NCBI RefSeq assembly: GCF_000379785.1
Contig: NZ_KB903682.1
Coordinates: 1-64,000, forward strand
Direction of reading: 5' to 3'
Length of the DNA: 64,000 nt
Origin: Gallibacterium anatis DSM 16844 = F 149
GTDB lineage: Bacteria; Pseudomonadota; Gammaproteobacteria; Enterobacterales; Pasteurellaceae
In this document: piece after piece, positions 44,834 through 53,687 of the stretch
Position numbering within the stretch: the first letter of the stretch is position 1
Layout of the letters: every line of letters begins with the position of its first letter
The notes under the pieces: generated by a model
Database searches by the model: none
Told to the model about the DNA's origin: nothing
The model's input: the letters and a program-made list of their open reading frames with translations, nothing else
Translations under genes and position numbers: made by a program

Positions 44834-46141
44834 TTAATTTAAAAAGATAATTTTAAGTAAAAATAACACCGCAATTAACCAGACCGGCATTGAAACCTCT
44901 TTTGCCTTTCCAGTAAAGAGCTTCATCACGCAGTAACTGATAAAGCCAAGTGAAATGCCTTCGGTAATTGAGTAGGTAAATGGCATCATCGCCGCTGTAA
45001 TAAACGCCGGTGTTGCTTCGGTTAAATCATCCCAACGGACTTTGATTAAACTGGATGACATCAAAATACCGACATAAATCAATGCGCCGGCAGTCGCATA
45101 TGGCGGCACAATAGACGCCAACGGCGAAATAAACATTACGATTAAGAACAAAATACCGACAACCACCGCAGTTAAACCGGTACGGCCGCCAACCGACACG
45201 CCGGCACTGCTTTCGATATAAGCGGTAACGGAAGAGGTTCCCAAATAGGCACCGGTTACAGAACTGATACTATCAACATAAAGTGCCTGTTTCATCTTCG
45301 GAAAAGTGCCTTGAGCATTGCTGATGCCGGCTTTATCGGTTACCCCCAACAAGGTGCCTGAAGAGTCAAACAAATTCACTAACATAAAAGAGAAAATAAT
45401 GCCCAATAAATCGCCTTGTAATGCACCGCCGATATCTACCTGACCGACAACGGAAGTAATGCTTGGCGGCATAGAGAAAATACCGTGGAATTCAGTTTTA
45501 CCCAAAAGCAATGAAAGCACAGTGGTTACAATAATTGAAACCAACACCGAGGCGTGAATATTCTTAGATGAGAGAATGACAATAATGAAAAAGCCTAAAA
45601 TGCCAAGCAAAACAGTCGATGAATGAAGATCGCCCAAAGACATTAACGTCGCTTCATTCGGCACGATAATGCCGGCGTTATGGAAGCCCATTAAAGCAAT
45701 GAATAAGCCGATTCCGGCAGTAATTCCGACACGTAAGCTGAGTGGAATCGAAGCGATGAGCCAATAACGGATTTGAAACAAGGTTAAAGTCAATAACCCG
45801 ACTGCACCCCAAAAGATCGTTCCCATTCCGACCTGCCAAGATAAACCGATTTTGCTCACGACAACATAAGCAAAAAAGGCGTTTAACCCCATTGCCGGTG
45901 CTAAAGCAACCGGTAAATTGGCAAATAATCCCATAAAAATACTACCGAACGCCGCAATCAGACAAGTCGTAACAAACACGACTTGCGTATCCATCCCAGC
46001 CACACCGAGAATAGACGGATTAACGAACACAATATAGACCATTGTCAGAAAGGTGGTAATCCCAGCGATAATTTCAGTTTTAACATCTGTATTATGCTGT
46101 TCCAAATGGAAAAACTTCGCTAAAAAGCATTGATTTTGCAT
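44834..46141 (-). CDS. AzgA-type purine base permease (adenine/guanine/hypoxanthine)
   Basis: This 435-residue inner-membrane symporter with about twelve to fourteen segments belongs to the NCS2/AzgA family. Family motifs are the start FFHLEQHNTDVKTEIIAGITTFLTM, LAPAMGLNAFFAY, LVNLFDSSGTLLGV and SSVTAYIESSAGVSVGGRTG. Specificity within the adenine (AdeP) or guanine/hypoxanthine (GhxP) groups cannot be settled by eye. No purine riboswitch is seen in the short leader. It precedes the YchN-like gene. Confidence 0.9.
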   Translation of the reverse strand: MQNQCFLAKFFHLEQHNTDVKTEIIAGITTFLTMVYIVFVNPSILGVAGMDTQVVFVTTCLIAAFGSIFMGLFANLPVALAPAMGLNAFFAYVVVSKIGLSWQVGMGTIFWGAVGLLTLTLFQIRYWLIASIPLSLRVGITAGIGLFIALMGFHNAGIIVPNEATLMSLGDLHSSTVLLGILGFFIIVILSSKNIHASVLVSIIVTTVLSLLLGKTEFHGIFSMPPSITSVVGQVDIGGALQGDLLGIIFSFMLVNLFDSSGTLLGVTDKAGISNAQGTFPKMKQALYVDSISSVTGAYLGTSSVTAYIESSAGVSVGGRTGLTAVVVGILFLIVMFISPLASIVPPYATAGALIYVGILMSSSLIKVRWDDLTEATPAFITAAMMPFTYSITEGISLGFISYCVMKLFTGKAKEVSMPVWLIAVLFLLKIIFLN

Positions 46142-46172
46142 AAAAAAATACCTGTATGATAAACAAAAAAAG

Positions 46173-46203
46173 AAAGGAAAAGCGAGTAACAGGCTTTTCC
46201 TTT
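46173..46203 (-). terminator. Terminator of the ybjD-like gene
   Basis: AAAGGAAAAGC pairs with GCTTTTCCTTT around a nine-base loop, between two minus-strand genes. Confidence 0.75.
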
Positions 46204-46252
46204 TAATTCTAGCAAAAAATGACTGACAGTTTTTGAGAAAAATTGAAATTTT

Positions 46253-47827
46253 TTACACGCCCTGTTCTTTTGCAATCAATAACACCTTTGAAAATAAACG
46301 GCGGAATAACAACGGGATAAATTGTGTTCCGTGTTTTTCCACTTCTCTTACAATCGCCAGTGCCAGATCCGGTTTGGAAGTATTTTGGATCGCACGCTGA
46401 ATAATCTGTGATTTATTAAATTTATGATGTCGCGGCAGCCGAGCCAAACGCTTAAAAACATTATCAAAGCCATTATCGAAAAAATAATGCTCAATATCTT
46501 TTCGTGGCAACAGCGTTATTTTGTCCAAATAATGCTCATTTTCGCGCAATAACTCGGTCGCAATCGCCGCATATTTATGCCCGGCATCGTCACCGTCTGT
46601 CAGCATATGCCACTCAATCCCCATTAAATTGGCATATTTTATCAGCGGACGAATGCCGCATTGCGCAAATTCAACAATCCGTACACCCTCATTTTCAAGA
46701 TTAAGATCCAAAATTCGTGCCAACTCATTTAAGATCCACACTTCAGTTTCGCCTTCAACAAAAATCCAAACACGCGAAAACAACGCCAAACAGCGATTAT
46801 AGTGAATATGAAAAGTCAAGCGGCGAATATCCACTTTACCAAGATCGTGCCGATCCAGTTGATACGCCTGAATACGCTCAACGCCTCGCTCTAATCGACA
46901 AATAGAGTGCAAAGGAACGTGTGCCAATAATTCCACTGAATTGGTCGTCATTAAACGTTGCAATGGAATATAGTTGACTAACTCCCACATAATTGACATT
47001 AAGCGCGGATGCAAGCGTGATTCCGGATCTTCAAACAGAATGATCGGATTGCTCACTTGCGAAAACAGACTTTTGTCATCCGGCAAAAAATGTTTCACAA
47101 GATAGACAAAAAAATAACGTTTTAAGTTCTCATCGCCAACTCGCAACTGTTCCGCCAATTTTTTTGCCTTTTGCCATAAAATGCTGGTATCTCCAACCAC
47201 TGCCAGCCGTTCATTTTCGGGAATAAAGTAATAACGCAACAAGGACATCACTGCCGCAAATTGATCCAAAATTTCCGGCGCTAATTTTTTGCTTACTTTT
47301 ACCGCCTGTAATTGCAATGGATGTTGTTGCAAACGCGCATCGCGGAAACGGTAAATCGTATGCCGTTGAATTAAACGACAAACCAATTTTTGTTGTTGCG
47401 CCGCTTCCAGCGGCAAAATATTGCCCTGCCCATCAATAAAGGTGTAGCTCGTGCTAATTTCGCCATTTTCTTGTGCTTCGGCAAAAACGCGCAAATAAAT
47501 TCGGTAATAACCGTCATCGTTCGATATCGCTACCGGATGCAAAAAATGGTGCATTTGTTGTTTTAACTCTTGCGGCTGTGATTCACTGAAGGTAAAGAGC
47601 AAATTGATGGAAGTGGCAGATTTCATTTCAGTCTGACTTGATCGAAAAAAATCTTCTGCTTGAAATTGATAGGGTTGAGCCTCTTTATTAAAAACCAAAC
47701 TCAATAAATCCAACAGACTTGATTTCCCCCACGCATTCTCGCCAATCAACACCATATTGGAACGCAGCTGAAAAGAGAGCCGATGAATACCGCGAAAGCC
47801 GACAATTTCAATCTGTTTAAGATACAT
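46253..47827 (-). CDS. ybjD: OLD-family ATPase-TOPRIM nuclease, YbjD-like
   Basis: The 524-residue protein has an N-terminal ABC-type ATPase with Walker A GENAWGKSS (29-37) and the Walker B region IILFEDPESRLHP. A C-terminal TOPRIM nuclease domain follows, with FVEGETEVWILNELA and TDGDDAG. This is the overcoming-lysogenisation-defect (OLD) layout. Length and sequence agree with E. coli YbjD, whose role is unclear. AGGA precedes the ATG at 47827; the frame extends ten codons further upstream. It stands alone without a UvrD-like helicase partner, and lies divergent to lysO as in E. coli, which argues for a conserved chromosomal role rather than a transferred defence island. Confidence 0.88.
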   Translation of the reverse strand: MYLKQIEIVGFRGIHRLSFQLRSNMVLIGENAWGKSSLLDLLSLVFNKEAQPYQFQAEDFFRSSQTEMKSATSINLLFTFSESQPQELKQQMHHFLHPVAISNDDGYYRIYLRVFAEAQENGEISTSYTFIDGQGNILPLEAAQQQKLVCRLIQRHTIYRFRDARLQQHPLQLQAVKVSKKLAPEILDQFAAVMSLLRYYFIPENERLAVVGDTSILWQKAKKLAEQLRVGDENLKRYFFVYLVKHFLPDDKSLFSQVSNPIILFEDPESRLHPRLMSIMWELVNYIPLQRLMTTNSVELLAHVPLHSICRLERGVERIQAYQLDRHDLGKVDIRRLTFHIHYNRCLALFSRVWIFVEGETEVWILNELARILDLNLENEGVRIVEFAQCGIRPLIKYANLMGIEWHMLTDGDDAGHKYAAIATELLRENEHYLDKITLLPRKDIEHYFFDNGFDNVFKRLARLPRHHKFNKSQIIQRAIQNTSKPDLALAIVREVEKHGTQFIPLLFRRLFSKVLLIAKEQGV

Positions 47828-47956
47828 AACTGATCCTACATCCTGATAAATATGCAATGTATCTTAGCACATTCCATCGCCTTTTATTTGACATTCCCCA
47901 TTAATCCCTGATAATTATCGACTTTTATTTAATATCAAGACTGAATTATCATTTTT

Positions 47957-48865
47957 ATGTTAGAAAGTTTATCCATTGTATTAGTGCCTCTGTTCTTAGG
48001 CTATTTAATTAAAAGTCACAACGTCACATTTATTCATTGGGTGAATAAAGCCATTATGTGGCTGCTGTTTTTAATTCTGTTTGTGATGGGGTGCTCGTTA
48101 GGTCAATTAGATGATTTAGCGAGAACCTTGCCTAATATAGCGTTCAAAGCCGCCGTATTCAGCCTTGTTATCCACGGTTTAAATATTCTCTGTTTAATGC
48201 TATACGATAAACGCTATCCTGTATCAACTTTAAACTCACAAAAGCAAATGCCTTCCCGTTTGAAGATGATTTTAGACTCAGCAAAAATGTGCAGTATGGT
48301 CGTTTTCGGTTTTGTGGTCGGTTTTTTCGGCAAAGCCTATTTCACTGTGCCGCACGGTTCCAGCACCTATGTTCTCATCGTTTTGATTTTCTTGGTCGGC
48401 ATTCAACTACGCAACAGTGGCATTAATTTGCGACAAGTGTTCTTTAATAAACACGGTATTGCGATTTCCATTTTACTGACACTGAGTTCTTTATGTGGCG
48501 GTATCTTATCGGCATTATTGTTACAACTGCCTATGTCACAAGGTTTGGCAGTCTCTTCCGGAATGGGCTGGTATTCATTATCAAGCGTTTTATTAAATGA
48601 TACTTGGGGACCGATTTGGGGAAGTATCGCTTTCTTCAACGATTTATCACGAGAAATCGCAAGTCTGTTTTTGATTCCGTTATTTATGCACCATTTCCGC
48701 GCCACTGCTGTCGGGCTTGCCGGTGCAACTGCACTGGACTGCACTCTACCGATTATTCAACGTGCCGGCGGCATTGAAGCGGTACCGCTTGCCATCAGTT
48801 TCGGATTTATTATTAATCTTGTCGTCCCGGTGCTATTGGTCTTTTTTATTAGTATTCCGCTTTAA
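47957..48865 (+). CDS. lysO: Lysine exporter LysO (YbjE)
   Basis: LysO exports L-lysine and its toxic analogue thialysine across the inner membrane. The 302-residue protein has about eight helices, and the conserved polar segments ALDCTLPIIQRAGG and SGMGWYSLSSVLLND of the family. It is slightly offset from ybjD in a divergent pair shared with E. coli. No strong Shine-Dalgarno sequence is visible. Its presence with a riboswitch-controlled lysine importer indicates two-sided control of cytoplasmic lysine. Confidence 0.9.
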   Translation: MLESLSIVLVPLFLGYLIKSHNVTFIHWVNKAIMWLLFLILFVMGCSLGQLDDLARTLPNIAFKAAVFSLVIHGLNILCLMLYDKRYPVSTLNSQKQMPSRLKMILDSAKMCSMVVFGFVVGFFGKAYFTVPHGSSTYVLIVLIFLVGIQLRNSGINLRQVFFNKHGIAISILLTLSSLCGGILSALLLQLPMSQGLAVSSGMGWYSLSSVLLNDTWGPIWGSIAFFNDLSREIASLFLIPLFMHHFRATAVGLAGATALDCTLPIIQRAGGIEAVPLAISFGFIINLVVPVLLVFFISIPL

Positions 48866-48893
48866 TGCTGTTCATCATACTTTTTACACCAAC

Positions 48894-48923
48894 AAAAAAT
48901 CTGCCACTAACGGCAGATTTTTT
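48894..48923. terminator. Bidirectional terminator, lysO / AI-2E family gene
   Basis: AAAAAATCTGCC pairs with GGCAGATTTTTT around a six-base loop, between convergent genes. Confidence 0.9.
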
Positions 48924-48940
48924 CTAAATTTAAAGCAAGT

Positions 48941-49984
48941 TTACTCTCGTCCATCACCTAATAAATAGGCATATTTTTTAGTATTTTCGCTCGATTCCAA
49001 CGCAATTTTCACTGCCATTGTCAGTGGCACTGAGAGTAACATTCCCACTGAACCGAGAAGCCAACCCCAAAAAATCAATGAGATAAAAACCACCAAAGTA
49101 GACAAGCCTAACGTTCTTCCCATCAAACGTGGCTCAATAATGTTGCCTATAATCATATTGATCACTAAAAAGGCGATTGCGACCAATAAGCCATCACTGT
49201 AACCGTTTAAAATCAATGCCTGCACCACAACCGGAATTGCCGCTAAAACGGAACCGATATTAGGAATATAGTTAAACAAAAAGGCAACCGTTCCCCAAAG
49301 CACCGCATACTGTATGTCCAATATTGCCAACGCCGCCCATACCAAGACTCCGGTTAGCAAACTGACAAAAGTCTTAATTGCCAAATAACTGATCACGCTG
49401 CTTAACACTCGTTGAATATTCTCCAGCTCTTTTCTCTCCTGCTTATTTTGGAAAAAAATTGTCAGTTTTTGTTTCATACTCGGTGCTTCAAACAGCATAA
49501 ACACCACAATTAACAACAACACAAAACCATTGGTAATCACACCGGAAATGCCGGTTAAAAGACGGCGGATCAGTCCCATAATAATATTCGGATCAAGATG
49601 TTCCTCAACAATGGTTTTAGGTAAAAAACGATATAAATCAAAACGATCCATAATTGCTGCCAAACCGGCAATACGTTGTGCCAGCAGTTGTTTATAAGTC
49701 GGAATGGAAGCGGAAAATTCATTTACCGCAGTACCGACCAAACCGGCGAAAAACGTCAACGCAATCACGATTAAGCCTAACAAAGCAATAACCGCCAACC
49801 ACAACGGCACTTTTAATTTGACTAAAAAATTGATTAACGGCGTACAGACAATGGCTAAGAAAAGTGCCAACAAAAACGGCACAATAATTTCAACGGCAGA
49901 TTTAATTCCCGCTAAAATAATAACCAGACAAGCCAGTATAATAATGACATTTTTAACATTGCTCTTGGCAACATTGGTTTCCAT
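48941..49984 (-). CDS. AI-2E family transporter (TqsA/PerM-like)
   Basis: The 347-residue inner-membrane protein belongs to the AI-2E (UPF0118) family: two N-terminal helices, a cytoplasmic-periplasmic central region, then the cluster of helices with the signature FNYIPNIGSVLAAIPVV and GNIIEPRLMGRTLGLS. The family was named for quorum-signal export by TqsA, but many members act as ion antiporters, so the substrate is open. AGGAAATTCT precedes the ATG. It is divergent from folX. Confidence 0.85.
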   Translation of the reverse strand: METNVAKSNVKNVIIILACLVIILAGIKSAVEIIVPFLLALFLAIVCTPLINFLVKLKVPLWLAVIALLGLIVIALTFFAGLVGTAVNEFSASIPTYKQLLAQRIAGLAAIMDRFDLYRFLPKTIVEEHLDPNIIMGLIRRLLTGISGVITNGFVLLLIVVFMLFEAPSMKQKLTIFFQNKQERKELENIQRVLSSVISYLAIKTFVSLLTGVLVWAALAILDIQYAVLWGTVAFLFNYIPNIGSVLAAIPVVVQALILNGYSDGLLVAIAFLVINMIIGNIIEPRLMGRTLGLSTLVVFISLIFWGWLLGSVGMLLSVPLTMAVKIALESSENTKKYAYLLGDGRE

Positions 49985-50055
49985 AGAATTTCCTGTTCAA
50001 TCTTAATTTCAAACTGGGCTATAATAGCAAAAAAGCAATGCTATAAGGAGGTATA

Positions 50056-50427
50056 ATGCCAATTATTAATTCAGCCGTGATTACAATCCGCGATCTACGT
50101 TTACGCACATTTATTGGAATTAAAGAGGAAGAAATTAACAATAAACAGGATGTTGTGCTGCAAATTCAGCTCGGTTATAACTGCGAAAAAGCCAGTTTAA
50201 GCGACAATGTGGAAGATGCGTTGAATTATCGTACTATCACCAAAAAAGTGATTCATTATGTCGAAACGCATAAATTCTCCTTGTTGGAACGAATGGTGCG
50301 TGAAGTGTTGGAAATTATTGCTGAACCGTAAGCGGTAGAATGGGCGGAAGTGGAAATTGCAAAACCTTTTGCGTTGCGTTATGCCGATTCGGTGTCATTA
50401 CGTTTGCGCTATGAACGGAATGCCTGA
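50056..50427 (+). pseudogene. folX: folX (dihydroneopterin triphosphate 2'-epimerase) with an in-frame stop
   Basis: FolX epimerises dihydroneopterin triphosphate to dihydromonapterin triphosphate. The first 91 codons (RLRTFIGIKEEEINN, DALNYRTITKKVI, FSLLERMVREVLEI) match FolX. A TAA at 50329-50331 stops the frame, yet the next 31 codons continue the family exactly in frame (WAEVEIAKPFALRYADSVS) to TGA at 50425. A single sense-to-stop change explains this; GAA or CAA to TAA is the simplest route. The lost part forms a core beta-strand of the fold. A strong AAGGAGG precedes the ATG. Either a recent pseudogene or a base error in the sequence. Confidence 0.85.
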
Positions 50428-50452
50428 TAGAACTAAAAAATTCTCTAATATT

Positions 50453-50514
50453 ATTGATCTGCACCGCTAAAGTTGAACTTATTATCCAACACACAGAGGT
50501 GCAGATTTTTTTTC
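50453..50514 (+). repeat. Dispersed long hairpin repeat, copy 1 (also terminator of folX)
   Basis: GATCTGCACC pairs with GGTGCAGATTTTTTTT, and an inner GTTGAA/TCCAAC stem sits inside. The reverse complement of 59002-59060 is almost the same sequence, including the loop CTTATTATCCAACAC. The T-run lies at the folX end, consistent with termination. Confidence 0.8.
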
Positions 50515-50520
50515 GATTAA

Positions 50521-50949
50521 CTAACGCAAAATCAAAATCGGTTTTTCACTGAAACGTGCGACTTTGACCGTATTAGAGCTTAACCCCGGTTTGCCCGGTT
50601 TGGTTGCCATCATAATAATCAAATCGATCTCTTTTTGTTGTGCGATCGTGTTTATTTCTTCGTAAACGGTGCCGTGCGCTACGATATGCTGCACTTTACG
50701 ATCCGCCGGGAAATTTTCTTGAGTAAAATCGTGCAAGCGTTTGTTGGCTTCTGCCAGCACATCTTTGTCAAAATTGCGAGGCAACAGCGAAGAAACAAAA
50801 CTGTTTTCCAACGGCGGCACAATGCTGACAATCCGCAACACGGCATCAGGATTGCCTTCGGTCATCGCTAAGGCGGTTTTCACCGCCTTTTTTGCTCCCT
50901 CTAAATGACTCAAATCTACTGCGATTAAAATTTTATTAAATAACTGCAT
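50521..50949 (-). CDS. UspA-family universal stress protein linked to a TRAP transporter
   Basis: The 142-residue cytosolic protein has the UspA fold, starting NKILIAVDLSHLEGAKKAV and ending with VKVARFSEKPILILR. The ATP-binding loop GKPGLSSNTVK deviates from the strict G2xG9xG(S/T) pattern. It begins one base after the TAG of the TRAP membrane gene, so it is the last gene of that operon. A UspA protein in a TRAP operon is known from Halomonas TeaD, which regulates ectoine uptake; a similar regulatory role is an inference here. Confidence 0.88.
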   Translation of the reverse strand: MQLFNKILIAVDLSHLEGAKKAVKTALAMTEGNPDAVLRIVSIVPPLENSFVSSLLPRNFDKDVLAEANKRLHDFTQENFPADRKVQHIVAHGTVYEEINTIAQQKEIDLIIMMATKPGKPGLSSNTVKVARFSEKPILILR

Positions 50950-53601
50950 CTATTTTCCCTCCGCAAATTTACGACGACGCTGATTCCACGCTAACAAGGT
51001 TAAAATCAACAACGCCGGAATAAACATCCATTCTTTATTAAGTGCACCTTTCAACGGTAACGATACATCTAAAATCACCTGATCCCAATTAAGGTTAGCT
51101 TTCGCCGCCGGGGAGTCGATCTCAACGTTATCAATTAAGATTTTCTTAATTTGCTCACCGTTCACCTCAATTTGTTCATCTGTTGGCAATAAAGTTAAAC
51201 CCATCTTCTGCACCCGTTCTTCACCGCTCTCTCCTGCCGGTACTTTTAATTCAGCAAAGAATTCTATCGGTTTACCGTAAGGATTTACGCCGGAAACTTT
51301 CAGTGTCAATGGCTCACCAATCGGTGCGTGTGCCACTTCCTCAATTAAATGTTCCGGTTGAATATGACGTTGGCTTGGTGATACATATTCCATAAAGAAG
51401 CCCGGTCTGAACAACATAAAGGCAATCAGCAACAGCACGATGGTTTCCCACCATTTATTTTTGGTCATAAACCAGCCCATTGTTGCCGCAGTAAACACCA
51501 TCATTGCAATCGTTGCCACAAAGAAAATCAGCACGCCGTGGAAAAGGTCGACATTCAACAATAACAAATCAGTATTGAAAATAAACAGGAACGGCAACAA
51601 TGCGGTACGCATACTGTAGAAGAACGCCACCATACCGGTTTTAATCGGATTACCGCCGGAAACTGCGGCTGCGGCAAATGATGCCAACCCGACCGGTGGA
51701 GTCACATCCGCCATAATCCCAAAGTAAAACACGAATAAGTGGATAGCGATCAATGGCACAATTAATCCATTTTGGCGACCGACTTCCAAAATAACGCCAG
51801 CCATTAAGGAAGAAACCACAATATAGTTGGCGGTGGTAGGTAATCCCATTCCAAGAATCAAGCTGAAACCGGCAACCAAAATCAACATCAATAGGATATT
51901 TCCCATTGATAACAGCTCGATAATGCCGGATAACTGCACACCGAAACCGGTTAATGCCACTACGCCAACGATAATACCGGCAGTTGCAGTAGCAATACCG
52001 ATACCGATCATATTTCTTGCGCCGGTTTCCAAACCGTTAATTAATTCTTGCCAGCCCTGTTTGAAACTTTTTGCTAAATCGCCCTGTTTACGGAAATAAG
52101 CCAATAATGGACGCTGTGTTAATAAAATCACAGTTAACGCCATTGTGCCCCAGAAAGCGGATAAGCCCGGTGACAAACGTTCTACCATCAAACACCAAAT
52201 TAAAATCACAACAGGTAACAAGAAATGCAACCCGGCATTAACAGTAGGTTTCGCCTTTGGTAACACCACCACTTCCTGATTCGGATCATCAACTTCAAGA
52301 TCCGGGAAGGTAGAAACACGGTATAGCAACAACACATAGATAACCGCCAACAACAAGCAAACAATGGCAAAAGCAAAATCAGGCGTTACCACTTTTAACC
52401 AACCTAAGCCGAATTTCACGGCAAAATAGAGTAGGCAGATAATAATGAAAGTGGACAATGCTCTTAACACGGTAACCACCCACGGTTTTGCGACATCTTG
52501 ACGTGGCAACCCTTGCAAATTCAATTTGCACGCTTCCAAATGCACGATATAAACCAATGCGATATAAGAGATTACCGCCGGTAAGAAAGCGTGTGTGATG
52601 AGCTCGTTATATGGCATATTGATATATTCGATCATCAAAAATGCGGCAGCACCCATTACCGGTGGCATAATCTGCCCATTTACCGAAGATGCTACTTCAA
52701 CCGCACCGGCTTTCTCTGCCGAAAAGCCAACACGTTTCATCATTGGAATGGTAAATGTTCCGGTAGTTACCACATTGGCAATTGATGAACCGGAAATTAA
52801 GCCGGTTAACCCTGAAGCCACAACGGCGGCTTTCGCCGGACCACCACGTAAATGCCCTAAATAAGCAAAAGCGGTTTTAATAAAATAGTTACCTGCTCCG
52901 GCTTTATCCAATAATGCGCCGAATAGAACAAACAGGAACACATATTTCGTTGATACTCCGAGTGCTACACCGAATACACCTTCGGTAGTGACCCATTGTT
53001 GATTGATAATGTGCGATAGTGTTCCGGTTCTGTGGCTTACCAACCAACTGCTCGGGAAGAATTGACCGAAATAGTTATAAAGCAGAAATACAACGGCAAT
53101 CACCACCAATGGCAAACCTAAACTGCGGCGTGTGCCTTCCAACAATAACAAGATACCGATAATTCCCACCACAATATCTTGTAGATTAGGTGCGCCGAAA
53201 CGATTAACCAACTCATTGTAAAAAATGATCGGATAAAGGCATAACACTGCGCCCACAACGGCAAAAATCCAGTCAAGCACCGGAATATGCTGCTTCGGCG
53301 AACGTTTAAACGCCGGGTAAGATAAATAAGCTAAGAAAATAGCAAATGCTAAATGAATTGAACGTGCTTTGGTATCATCCACCACCACATTCAATCCCCA
53401 GCCTAAACTTTTAATGCCTTCCTGTAACCAATACGGCAACGGTGAAGCGTAATAAATTTGAAATAATGACCAAGCGATTGCCGTCCAGATAATCACATAT
53501 TTAGAGATACCGTAAGGATTGCGACCACCGCTATCATTTGAGGCGACCATATCCTGTAGATCTTCAATATCTACAGTTTGCTTTTTTATTGTTGAGGTCA
53601 T
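50950..53601 (-). CDS. TAXI-TRAP transporter, fused small and large membrane subunits with DUF3394 tail
   Basis: This 883-residue protein fuses the four-helix DctQ-type and twelve-helix DctM-type subunits of a TRAP transporter, as usual for the TAXI class. Family segments include LISGSSIANVVTTGTFTIPMMKR, SVNGQIMPPVMGAAAFLMIEY and GMGLPTTANYIV. The C-terminal region from about residue 745 (HIQPEHLIEEVAHAPIGEPL onward) corresponds to the DUF3394 extension, ending with a last helix and basic tail. It works with the periplasmic protein encoded upstream; a hairpin between them likely limits its level. Substrate unknown; some TAXI systems take glutamate. Confidence 0.93.
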   Translation of the reverse strand: MTSTIKKQTVDIEDLQDMVASNDSGGRNPYGISKYVIIWTAIAWSLFQIYYASPLPYWLQEGIKSLGWGLNVVVDDTKARSIHLAFAIFLAYLSYPAFKRSPKQHIPVLDWIFAVVGAVLCLYPIIFYNELVNRFGAPNLQDIVVGIIGILLLLEGTRRSLGLPLVVIAVVFLLYNYFGQFFPSSWLVSHRTGTLSHIINQQWVTTEGVFGVALGVSTKYVFLFVLFGALLDKAGAGNYFIKTAFAYLGHLRGGPAKAAVVASGLTGLISGSSIANVVTTGTFTIPMMKRVGFSAEKAGAVEVASSVNGQIMPPVMGAAAFLMIEYINMPYNELITHAFLPAVISYIALVYIVHLEACKLNLQGLPRQDVAKPWVVTVLRALSTFIIICLLYFAVKFGLGWLKVVTPDFAFAIVCLLLAVIYVLLLYRVSTFPDLEVDDPNQEVVVLPKAKPTVNAGLHFLLPVVILIWCLMVERLSPGLSAFWGTMALTVILLTQRPLLAYFRKQGDLAKSFKQGWQELINGLETGARNMIGIGIATATAGIIVGVVALTGFGVQLSGIIELLSMGNILLMLILVAGFSLILGMGLPTTANYIVVSSLMAGVILEVGRQNGLIVPLIAIHLFVFYFGIMADVTPPVGLASFAAAAVSGGNPIKTGMVAFFYSMRTALLPFLFIFNTDLLLLNVDLFHGVLIFFVATIAMMVFTAATMGWFMTKNKWWETIVLLLIAFMLFRPGFFMEYVSPSQRHIQPEHLIEEVAHAPIGEPLTLKVSGVNPYGKPIEFFAELKVPAGESGEERVQKMGLTLLPTDEQIEVNGEQIKKILIDNVEIDSPAAKANLNWDQVILDVSLPLKGALNKEWMFIPALLILTLLAWNQRRRKFAEGK

Positions 53602-53637
53602 TCAATCTCTCCTAAAATCAAAACCCAAAACCGAAAA

Positions 53638-53660
53638 AAGGCAGGAAAACTTCCTGCCTT
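53638..53660 (-). terminator. Intercistronic terminator-like hairpin, TAXI binding protein / TRAP permease
   Basis: AAGGCAGGAA pairs with TTCCTGCCTT around three bases, and the minus strand continues TTTTTTCGG. Partial termination here would give more binding protein than permease. Confidence 0.8.
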
Positions 53661-53687
53661 CAAAATCCAATAGTTGATGAGAGGCGC

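Noticed and set aside
46253-47827. Gabija-type defence system
   Set aside because: No UvrD-like helicase gene is adjacent, and the synteny with lysO and match to YbjD indicate the stand-alone chromosomal protein.
50056-50331. A complete 91-residue FolB/FolX protein
   Set aside because: The reading frame continues with matching family sequence after the TAA, so the short frame is a truncated gene, not a natural short form.
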